Source: Limnephilus marmoratus | Lineage: Eukaryota > Arthropoda > Insecta > Trichoptera > Limnephilidae | DNA length: 64,000 nucleotides | Direction: 5' to 3' | Assembly: GCA_917880885.1 (NCBI GenBank) | Contig: OU862913.1 | Coordinates: forward strand, 39,403,460-39,467,459 | Shown here: positions 54,921 through 64,000 of the stretch, piece by piece | How positions within the stretch are numbered: position 1 is the stretch's first letter | How the letters are laid out: every line of letters starts with the position of its first letter | Notes under the pieces: model-generated | What the model was told of the DNA's origin: nothing | What the model saw: the letters and a program-made list of their open reading frames with translations, nothing else | Databases searched by the model: none | Translations under genes and position numbers: made by a program

Positions 54921-55842
54921 ATTATTATTATCGTTATTATTATTATTACCTGACAAACGTTGTTTTTTTTTATTATTTATTAAATTTCAGAATACATTTT
55001 GGACAAAAAATTTGAGTAGACCCACAAAGCTGTCATATGGCAGCTTGTCTGCAGGTTCTAACAATTTAAACATTCTTAATATAATATCTAAGAAAATATT
55101 TAAAAATACATTTATATTTTTAAGGAAACATTAGAATAGATCACATAGTAATATTAGATAGTTTAACTTACAGCTATAAATATATAAGATATTTCAATAT
55201 ACCTGCCTAATAACAAGATATGTAGGCAGCTATATTAAGATATTCAAAGATACATGGAGTTTTCGTTCATTAACCATAGTTCTGCCATATAAATTATTTC
55301 TAGAGAATTTTTGGTTGTTAAATAAAAAATAATGAATATATTGTAAGTGTGTGGGGATGAGATCTATGGCAGAAAGAGGAATGGAGCGCTGTAGACGATG
55401 ACCGCCGATAAAAGAAAAAAAACACCAATTAAAATAGGAAAATGAAATAAAGAAAATCAATATGAATTTCGAAGAGCAATTGAGTGTACCATATTTTTGT
55501 CAGTCCGTCTTTAGCCAACACAAATTGATGCCAACCAATATGAGCCTTTAAAAGAGACATCATAATCAAAGCGGCTAAAGTTGGTGCATCGCAGGTGCAG
55601 TAATCGTTATTTCTGTTTCATCCGAAATTCAAATTACAGCGGCGCTATAGAAGTTTCACTTCAAAAAACATTATTCACCAGCTAAATTTATTTAGTATAT
55701 TTAAATATTTGAATTTTGTACATCTTTCACCCTTTTTACAAAATTTACCCCGAGAACAATAATTTTATTCTCCCTTAGTACCCTTCGCCAGCACCTACCC
55801 TCTCCACAAATGATTACCTCCCTTTACCCCCATCTCAGTTTC
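54921..55842. other. AT-rich intergenic DNA
   Basis: No coding or repeat signature was supported. Some frames in hydrophobic low-complexity sequence are unsupported. Confidence 0.35.
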
Positions 55843-55850
55843 ATATATAA
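55843..55850 (+). promoter_or_regulatory. Candidate TATA box
   Basis: TATATAAG, followed about 30 bases later by TTCATAAC as a possible initiator. The local sequence (55780-55960) is richer in C and lacks the usual poly-A/T background. Confidence 0.4.
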
Positions 55851-55872
55851 GTCACCCCATCGGTCAGCAAAT

Positions 55873-55969
55873 TCATAACCGTTTAAACAACGCAACAGTT
55901 TACTCGTTTCTGCAGGGGAAACCAACAATTTCAGTGACCTTTCAAAGCACGTCAAGAAAGCACAAAAAT
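55873..55969 (+). other. Candidate first exon ending in a split start codon
   Basis: About 97 bases from the presumed start to GCACAAAAAT|GTAAGTTT. The ATG overlaps a consensus GTAAGT donor, so the start codon would be split AT|G across the intron. Arthropod genes for small secreted and cuticular proteins often have such minimal first exons. No exon 2 starting with G in an open, domain-bearing frame was found downstream, so the gene is unidentified. Confidence 0.35.
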
Positions 55970-55975
55970 GTAAGT

Positions 55976-56754
55976 TTTTTACAATTTTTTAACAAAATTA
56001 TCTATTAGTGTAGAAAGCAATCACTTTCTTGTTTTGGCATTTTAATTTTTATTTATTTATTTAATATTTGTTTGTTTTGTACAATAAGTATAAATTCTTT
56101 ACTTGTTATACAGTAAGGTGGGTCATTTAACAAAAAATGTTATTTTCAAATTTTAAGAGTGATAATAAAAGGTTGCCAAATGGATTCAATACGATGTATT
56201 TAATTTTTTTCAAATTTCTGATACGACCTTCTTTCTCCGGATTCACTTAAAAGTTTTGAAAATTTTCAAGTGCATATAAAAGTTACTATGAATCCTTTAA
56301 ACCATTTTTTTGTAATCTTTCATGGCAAATGTAGTAATTTTTAACGAAATTATTTACAAAAAGTGCCAAGATTAAGCAGCAATCTAGCAAAATAATGCTG
56401 AAATTTGAAAGTAAGAAGGATTTTGCTTGTATTTGAATACACTACCTTCAAATAATTTCAATTATATTCATATACTTTTTTTTAATAAATAAAAATATTC
56501 CCTCTTTTTCGTGTTTTATTAAAAATCAGTCATTTATAATGGTTTATCTAAATTTTTTTAAGATTTAAAAAGGGTGGGTTTTCCTCTATTATGTGAAATT
56601 TCAAGGTCCAAATATTATTATAAAATAAGTGATTTTATATCTTCATTTAACACCCTTTCATCACAATTAGATAAATCACAACAAGATTTTTTTCCCATAC
56701 AGTTGTGACCCACTTTATATATACAGTGTTTAAAAACCCTTCAGAAATTTGGCA
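55976..56754. other. AT-rich DNA, possible intron of the candidate gene
   Basis: Nothing recognised. Confidence 0.3.
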
Positions 56755-57335
56755 TATTTTACAGATTATCAAAATAATTCAGTTCTACAATAAAGTGCAA
56801 ATAAATGGAATATTTCTGAACATATCCCACAACAAAAAACTGTTTTTAAAAGGTGATAAAATACGCTTTAAAATTTTGTAATTAAAAATTAACATTAAAT
56901 TTTTAAATATAAAAAAATTTGCATGCAAAAATAAAAAAGTTTTAAAAAGGCTCACCTCGCGTTTTGTCTTACTAAAATAACTGATAACAAAAACAAATAA
57001 AACCATATACTTGTACATATTTCATTAGACAAATGTATAATAAACGTTGCTGTCATCTAACTTTTTATCTTTTATACAAATGTAATTAACTAAAAATTCT
57101 CAAAGATTCAAATTTTTTTTTTTCAAAATGCGATTCAAAACTTTGGTTTTATAAAGATGTACATTTTACTATTTTAGTTGTTATTTTTTAGATTTGATTA
57201 TATAGCGTGGTGTATAGTCTTTTAAATTCCATTTAGAACATATTTTTCACTTTGATAGTAAGGGAGTTACAGCGATTTATATGAGACATATTTGAGCTGG
57301 GACAAATATGGTCTCCTGCCGTTCAACGGGATAAA
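56755..57335. repeat. Dispersed repeat G, copy 2
   Basis: See 35350-35965. Ends GGACAAATATGGTCTCCTGC and then CGTTCAACGGGAT, where the TTAA of copy 1 is not conserved. Confidence 0.6.
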
Positions 57336-58140
57336 CGAATATAAAAATAGCCTTCCCTCATCATAAATTCTCTCACCAAAGACAAGGCTTTTGTGTTTGG
57401 TGGGTGAATTCATGTTCAATTATATGAAATCATATACCTAAGTAAGCAAATAATAACAAAAAGATAATTAAGAAAAACTCAAGATGCTGATAAATAGATT
57501 TCAAGATTTAAAAGAAATAATAATAATGGATATGAACTATTGCAGTAGTTTCAGGTAATTTGTCAATTTAAGTTGGAATTTATGATTATTTACGATTAGT
57601 TTTAAGATTTAACGGGAGGTTGTTGTAATAGATTATAACCAGATACAGATAGGTATTTTGAATGTGGTTATTATTAAATTTTGGGATTTTGATATTATTT
57701 TGATATCTTGTAAGTTATTTAGCTGTATTTCTTTGAAAGTTTGTAGTATTGAATTTTTTATGTATTTTGTCTATCGTAAGTACATTGAATATTGAAAATA
57801 TTTTTTCAGTAGAAAATGTAGATGGTTTTTTCAGGATAACCTCAATTATATTATCAATCTTTGAACTATTTTGAGAAGATTTAAAATAACATAATATGTT
57901 CCTCCCCAGCCTATAATACCATATTTAATATTCAATAAAAAAAATTAAACAATCATTTTGCGTTAAACCACGAGTATTGATTAATTTATTTACCGACCGG
58001 TTTCGCTTTGCTCACGCATCATCAATATACAAATTATTACTAAACAAGAAACACGTAGGGTATGCTTATATCCCGTTTACTCACAGGATACTATATTTGT
58101 CCAAGTTCACATAAGTCTCATAGAAATCTTTGTGTTTCTC
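57336..58140. other. AT-rich DNA with one CGAAACCGGT repeat tail
   Basis: 57990-58030 (minus strand GATGATGCGTGAGCAAAGCG then AAACCGGTCGGTAAATAA) belongs to a dispersed family also hinted at 20865 and 27495. No gene. Confidence 0.4.
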
Positions 58141-58144
58141 TTAA

Positions 58145-58455
58145 CCCGTCTGCTTGGTTCAATATATTCGCACCTCACAATCAGGAAGTCTCAGTTTCGT
58201 GCGAAAATTCTGAAACCGTCATTTTAGATCGAGATTGTAAAATATCTGTGCAAGATAGCTTTCATGTTTCAAACACAATAAGAAGCATTATTTTGTTCTC
58301 TTTCTGGTTAAAAGAAAAAATACACATGTTTGCATGAGAGGAAGAGAGATATATAGCTTTTAAAATGTGAGGTCGCTCGGGACGTTTTTGGTCTTATGAA
58401 AGTATAACATGATTACGAGTTTTGGGATGTTTATATTCCTAAACAAGCAGACGGG
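58145..58455. mobile_element. piggyBac-like miniature element
   Basis: 311 bp between TTAA duplications (58141-58144 and 58456-58459). Perfect 12-bp inverted ends CCCGTCTGCTTG. No transposase. Confidence 0.8.
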
Positions 58456-58459
58456 TTAA

Positions 58460-59009
58460 TATCATAGTAAAAGTATGATCTAAACGGTAAAGATAAAATA
58501 ACACGCTTTATACCCATTAAAGTCTAAAAGTTAACCACATGATAATTAAACAAAAGTTTCCGACCGTAATTAGAAAAAAAAATTAAACTTAGTGAATTTT
58601 TTTAAAGATTTTTTTTTACATAAGTGAGGTGGTGACTATAACGTTTGTATTTATTTTGTCTGATAAAATATATATGTATTTTTTTTTTCATTACCGGCAA
58701 TTTAAGCCTTTTTTAAAACATTTAAGTTTGCGTTAAAAAAATTACATGATTATTTCTAATAATAAAATTTGAAAGCGTATTTCATAATCTTTCGAAAACA
58801 GTTCTTAAATTTTTGATGCGTTCACAATTATTCCGTTTATTTGGGTTTTATTGTAAAGTGGAAATATTTTTACCTACTGACAAAATACGCCCGAATTTTA
58901 AAGGGTTATATAAATGCAGAGGGAGACAACAAGATAAAAATATATATCATTAATCAAAATGTTGCGAGTCCGTACGTAAAGTAACATTAATTTGTCTTTT
59001 TTATTTCTT
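58460..59009. other. AT-rich intergenic DNA
   Basis: Nothing recognised. Confidence 0.35.
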
Positions 59010-59585
59010 GAGAAATTTATCTACATTTTCAAATAATGAAATTTTTTTTCTAACAGTGAAAATATTTCCGCTTTACAATAAAATCCAAATAAATGTAATA
59101 TTTCTGAATGTATGCGAAAACTATAAACTATTTTTGAAAGGTGCTTGAAAACGATTTTAAATCTTATAATTCGAAATAAACAAATAATTTTTAAATATAC
59201 ATTTTTTATTTCAAACATAAATGTTTTAAAAATGCCTCACTTTACGTTTTTCTAACTAAAATTACTGATAATAAAAAATAAAAACACATAAAAATTTTAT
59301 TAGAAAAATATTTTATAAAAGTTCGTGTCACCACACTTTTTGTCGTTCCATGTAAAAATAATTAATAAAAAATTCGCAAAATTTAATAAATTTACTTCAA
59401 ATAGCGATTAGAACTTTGGTTTCATAAATATATATATATATATTTTATTTCTTCCGTCGTTAGTTTTTGTATTTGAATATAAAGCGTTGGGTTTTCTCTT
59501 TCTAACACCTTACATGTCATTGTTTTCACTATGATAGTAAGGGAGATACAACGATTTAAATCAGACCTATTTGAGTTGTTCCCAA
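59010..59585. repeat. Dispersed repeat G, copy 3
   Basis: Collinear with the other two copies up to GACCTATTTGAGTTG, where it diverges before the terminal GGTCTCCTG block. Confidence 0.55.
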
Positions 59586-59739
59586 AACCGAACCAATAAA
59601 TATTCTTTAAGGTTTAAACAAATAAACAATTTAATCGGCTTGTGTGGAGCATTGGAGCATAGGCGTCTAAAGATCGAACCTATATAAATTAGCGACATCA
59701 GTTTAAATTCACATTGATGTATATTATCCGCTGGAGCGC

Positions 59740-60075
59740 TTTTTGCTACAAAATGGCACTATTCAAAATACGCCAGATTTCTTTGCTCCCAATTTTGGCA
59801 AATTTTCCCTTATTTGTAAGTAATTAAGTAGAATTTTACGATTTTATAATATTTTTTTGATAAATCCTACGAAAATGTGATAATCGTCAAAAGATAGGTG
59901 AATTCATTGGCTGCATAGAAATTAAATCAGCTTGTATGTCTCCATATTAAAATTTGGACGTAGGATTTTTTTTTAATGTGGGCGGAAAATATTCAAAGTG
60001 ATCAGGAAAAAGTCTCTACCGAGGAGAAAAAAGTTTAAAATTACGCTGTCGCCCTAGTGGTTACATAAAATATCA
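59740..60075 (+). repeat. Repeat A, uninterrupted copy
   Basis: Serves as the near-empty-site reference for the 1024-1386 insertion. Confidence 0.6.
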
Positions 60076-60931
60076 ATCCTTTAGGAAGAATTTGTTCAGT
60101 GCAACCAAGAAGAATCTCATTTCCTAATAAGTTTTTAGAAAAGTAATACAAAAGGGTGGAATTAACAAATTAATCTTAGGATTTTCTTACTTGCTCAAAC
60201 TTGACATAACCAACGACCTTTTATAAATAGACCAATAAAATCTTTCTCTAATTTTGTAATGTATTAATTATTATTTACGAAATGAAAGTTTTAGGCCTCC
60301 CAAACAACTTTTTGGTCCTTAGAGACGAGTAATGAAAAAACAGTTTGTCGGTCCTTCGAGCCGGATTTTAGCGAAAACTTTATTAAATCCTGTTTGTATA
60401 TATTACAATATTTTATCAAGTTTTAAACTTTTAATCCCATTAAAAATAAAACAAAAATATTAATGATAGATATATCTAACTAACCATCTTGTCAGAGGTG
60501 AGTAGCGTGGATAGACCGCCATACAACTCCGTCTCGGCTCTTAGTGTGTAACTCACAAAAGCTTCGAAGTTACCTAGTTGTAGTAATTACCCCATGATAT
60601 TATGTGGTGGTTCGCGTCTCCGCTAAGCGTATTATCGTGTTGCACAGCGGGCGCCATCTATGTGTGTGCCAAATAGGTTTGTGAATGGTATCATTATAGA
60701 TTGCTGATAATAATATTACGATACCCTCAGGCCTCAGGCGCCAGGCGAGATCTTACCACAGGGGCGGCGCGTGCCGAAATAAATATATATCAATATATAA
60801 TATATAATAATATATCAATATAATTATCAAGATATATATAAATAAATATCTTGATAATTTGAATAAATTGACGTTTTAGTGGTTGTGCTGACAAACGCGT
60901 CTGGTTTTTATTGGGTTCAATCATCTGCTAA
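60076..60931. other. Intergenic DNA with AT-rich hairpin
   Basis: 60780-60860 is TA-rich; ATTATCAAGATAT and ATATCTTGATAAT are inverted around 60840. 60480-60545 faintly resembles the LINE family seen at 435-841. No gene. Confidence 0.4.
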
Positions 60932-61357
60932 TTTTTTTTTTTTTTTTTTTTACAGTGAATACCGCACAAGAATCTCAACTGCTCCCGTCTGGAGCCAGTG
61001 AGACTATGGCATCCCCAATTGGGGTATGTCGTGAGGCTGAAGGTAGTGGGGAGGGGAAGGAGGTGGGGAAGAGGAAGGTTGGGAAGTACCTGGCTATTCA
61101 GATCTGGTCACTAAACACGGCTAAAGCCATTTTCAAGCAACGTTTCAATTCTGAATGGTGGTCTTACACCAGGGCGATACTAATAGTATCTTCCACTCTG
61201 GAACATGCCGCAAAATATACTATATATTATTTTAAATTAATTAATTGTGAAATAACACAAATTAATCAAATAAAATTTATTTGCGCATGCCGGGTTCGAA
61301 CCCGCGACCTCCGGAATGTGAGTCAAGAGTCTTAGCCACTGGACTACGGAGGTCGTA
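60932..61357 (-). mobile_element. SINE family 1, complete minus-strand copy
   Basis: Poly(T) at 60932-60952 (tail), body as in 41329-41738 inverted, head with GGGTTCGAACCCG at 61291-61303 and CCACTGGACTACGGAGGTC at 61337-61355. TAATT lies on both sides as a possible target duplication. The 126-codon plus-strand frame is antisense to the SINE. Confidence 0.85.
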
Positions 61358-61779
61358 ATTAAATCCCCCATTTAATTCAATTTAGTTAATTTATATATAT
61401 ATATATATATACAAATCAAAATGTGTTTGGAGGTTAGTGAGATGTCTGCGTATTGCTATATTAAGCATAAGAAATGTTTGAAACCTTCAAAATACCTTCT
61501 TACATCTGAAAAGTTTTTCAATCTTCACAAAAATTCTTACTAAACTGTCAAAAATTTGAGAATGACATTTTGCAAAACAAGGATTTTCAAATCAGAATTC
61601 AATTTACAAAATTCTTTAAATTATTTAATTAATATGAAGTACCTTACATAATAATTTGAATCGAATCAAGAATTATAGATATTTTAAATAGGTACCTATG
61701 TTAGGTACCAAATTTAATTGGCTGTTCTTTTAATATGGATTGTTCTTACATAATATGCAAAAATGAATATTTGTAACAC
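61358..61779. other. AT-rich DNA with (TA)n
   Basis: TA microsatellite at 61394-61411. No gene. Confidence 0.4.
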
Positions 61780-62036
61780 GAAAAATGAAAATTTGAATGA
61801 AAAAAAAATTGTAATAGGTGGCATGCGAGCTGTTTGAAAATTGAATGTACTGAAAGTGAATATATGGAACGCGGGAGGGCGGTTGACGGGACGGGGGAGC
61901 GGGAGGGGGTGAGGAAGGGGGGTGAGGGAAGGCGGAGAAGGTGGACGGGAATGGGGACGCTCGGGAAAGGACATGCAGGAGGAACAATTTATTTCTTTGA
62001 ATATGACATTGCAACGAATATCGGGAACCAGCTAGT
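61780..62036 (-). repeat. CT-rich repeat E, minus-strand copy
   Basis: GAGCTGTTTGAAAATTGAATG, a G-rich body 61862-61965, and the head ATCGGGAACCAGCTAGTAGG at 62019-62038. Confidence 0.65.
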
Positions 62037-62411
62037 AGGTTTATAAACATTCGACTACCATATACCGTATATAACGTCACCTCTTTTGGATACAACTTTT
62101 TTTTAAAGACTTTTAAATGCCAAATCCTTTCTTTTGCTCATATCTACAACAAAAATAATTTTTAGAACCATCCGTGTTGTATTTTTGTAGATATATGTAT
62201 GAAAAAGCTCTAACATCAAACATTTTAAATAATCGTTAATTTTACAAGGTTCTATCATCACTTAGACTCTCTATTTCGTTTGTATCTGAGAGTTGATCGT
62301 TATTACGAGGCGCATTATGGTTCGCCACTTTGGTTGGATAGGGTTCTAACTTCGTCTTACCGTGTTCTAAAATTTCAATGTTTGCAAATACTAATTTTAG
62401 TAATTTATTTA
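62037..62411. other. Intergenic DNA
   Basis: Nothing supported. Confidence 0.3.
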
Positions 62412-62897
62412 ACAACTAGCTGGTCCCGGCATGCGTTGCTATGCCATATAATAAAGAAATTGTTTCTCTCTGCGTTTCCTTTCCCATTTGTCCCGTTCCC
62501 CTTCCTCTCCCGTATCCCCTTCCCCTTACGCGTTCCCACTCCACCTTCCTTCTTTCCACTCCTCTCTCCCGCTTCCCCCGCCCCGCAAACCTCTCTCTAG
62601 AGTTCCCTTCCCCCCCTCCCGAGTTCCCTTCCCCCCTCCCGAGTTCCCGTCCCCCCTCCCCCTCCCGCATTCCATACATTCAGTCCCAGTACATTCTGTT
62701 TTCAAACAGCTCGCGTTTCACCAATTGCAATTTTTTTATACAAATTTCATTATGCCAGAGCTCACCGCTTTTTTTATACAAACCTTCTCCTTACAATAAC
62801 AAACACAACAAAAAAAGAATTATCCAATTTGGTGCAGTCGTTCGTAAGTTATGGGCGTACATACATTTCGGCGATTCATTTTTATTAATATATATAG
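62412..62897 (+). repeat. CT-rich repeat E, full copy
   Basis: Head CAACTAGCTGGTCCCGGCAT, CT-rich body 62462-62670 with three tandem CCCTCCCGAGTTCCC units, tail TATATATAGATAGAT. Confidence 0.75.
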
Positions 62898-63068
62898 ATA
62901 GATTTAAGTTTAATATATTTTTTTTGAAATATTTAAATTGGACGTGGCCCTAGCATGGAATTGCATTAATGATATGTAATTAGAATCTTGTGCAATGAAT
63001 TATTATGCCCTAGCTGGTTGCATATGGTTCTATTCGCGCGTTAGGTATGTTCTAAAATGGTAATTTAA

Positions 63069-63390
63069 CTCTCGACAGGCCAAGATGCCAAACAGGACGT
63101 CCGTAACCGTGGGGGTCGGCTGATGACCCCATTTTTTTTCTAAACTTTTAAACCAAAAAATTTTTTTTTCTTTTTTGATTTTTTTTTTGTTATTTATGTT
63201 TTTGCAGGGAATATTACCTACCTATATTTGACAAAATATTTTTTCACATTTTTTTTAAATGGCATATTATGTATTAATCCTTTGCGCAGGAATACTTAAA
63301 ATACTAAAAATATATTTCATGTATTTAAGTAGATATAAGAAGGATAGTTATTTTGGGGTCTACCTTCGGCCCCAGTTGGCTGCGAGAGGG
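63069..63390. mobile_element. piggyBac-like miniature element
   Basis: 322 bp between TTAA at 63065-63068 and 63391-63394. Ends CTCTCGACAGGCCAA and inverted CCCTCTCGCAGCCAAC. Subterminal GGGGTC motifs are inverted (63111 and 63354). Confidence 0.6.
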
Positions 63391-63756
63391 TTAACGTGGT
63401 ATTTAAATATTTTTCCTTTAAAATATATTCAAATAAATTACTTTACATAAGATTCAACCTCAAAATTGGAAATTAGTAAATTGAAGATGGGTGCGTATCT
63501 TTGCAAACTTTGACAGCTCGTATCTCAGAACAAAGGGAAGTGAAGTTAGAACCATGTCCAAATGAAGTGACGATATGTCTAATTTTGTTGCCGAAAAGCT
63601 GTAAAAAACTTTAGGTATATAAAAATATTTTATGAATAAAAAATCAAATAATAATAAAATTGTCAATTTTTTTAAGTTTAATCACAGGAGAGCATATATT
63701 ATTATATACTCGTAAATCGTTGTCTCTCCCTTCTCTCATAGTAAGAAGCATTATCT

Positions 63757-64000
63757 AAACCAGAGGTTCCCAAACTTATTTTTCTCGTAGACCCCTTTCA
63801 AAATTTTACTGATTTCGGTTGACCCCTGCTGCTACATTTCTACCATTTTCTCAAAACTCATCAAAAATGTGAAGATAAGATCTAACGATGGAAATTTGCA
63901 TCGCGGCTGAGTTCCAACCCTATATTCGTGGTAAAAAGAATAATAGTATATTTTCTTGTATTCTATTTTATTAAAAAAATATGATTACAGGCTTAGGGGG
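63757..64000 (+). mobile_element. Start of a hAT-like element, cut by the window end
   Basis: Begins CCAGAGGTTCCCAAACTTAT and continues TAGACCCCTTTCAAAATTTT, a common hAT 5' end. The rest lies beyond the window. Confidence 0.5.

Noticed and set aside
60955..61335. 126-codon frame beginning MNTAQESQLLPSGASETMA
   Set aside because: It is the antisense of SINE family 1. A near-identical antisense frame occurs at 41426-41794.

Overview
The window looks like nuclear DNA of an arthropod, most probably an insect. It is AT-rich, its genes are spread out and contain introns, and most of it is transposable-element debris. There is a cecropia-type mariner, piggyBac-like TTAA miniature elements, hAT and PIF/Harbinger miniature elements, tRNA-derived SINEs and several LINE families. 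I cannot fix the order from sequence alone. There is no sign of operons, ribosome binding sites or CRISPR.

Only two convincing protein-coding genes were found. Both lie on the + strand in the first 30 kb, and they are paralogues built on one plan. Short N-terminal exons, all ending in phase 1, encode acidic modules that carry sumoylation-consensus motifs (hydrophobic-K-x-E). A single 3' exon then encodes a long C2H2 zinc-finger array. Gene A (5961-8075, three exons, 583 aa predicted, 13 fingers) has three internal copies of a two-motif module in exon 1 and one more in exon 2. Gene B (18293-29009, at least four exons, 524 aa predicted, 12 fingers) carries one module per exon, and its introns are full of mobile elements. 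Downstream of its exon 3, the end of the exon plus its splice donor has been amplified into six 144-bp copies. The copies stay in frame and each keeps a phase-1 donor, so the number of modules could vary by splice-donor choice. This is the most unusual feature of the window. Both proteins are likely nuclear DNA-binding regulators, and the N-terminal modules are likely SUMO-dependent effector regions; that part is inference.

Layout: 0-5.9 kb holds repeats, three large inverted repeats and one candidate short coding exon (1631-1747). 5.9-8.5 kb is gene A plus decayed extra fingers. 8.6-18.2 kb is transposon debris with two notable palindromes and a foldback element flanked by 67-bp direct repeats. 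18.25-29.0 kb is gene B. 29-64 kb holds no recognisable cellular gene. It contains LINE ORF fragments (32.8-33.3, 52.6-53.5 and 54.3-54.9 kb), at least seven copies of one SINE, three of another, nine of a CT-rich repeat, nested hAT and piggyBac miniature elements, and one candidate core promoter with first exon near 55.84-55.98 kb whose downstream exons are not visible.

All calls come from reading the sequence; no database search was run. Family names for repeats rest on terminal motifs, target-site duplications or translated domains. Boundaries of old copies are approximate.
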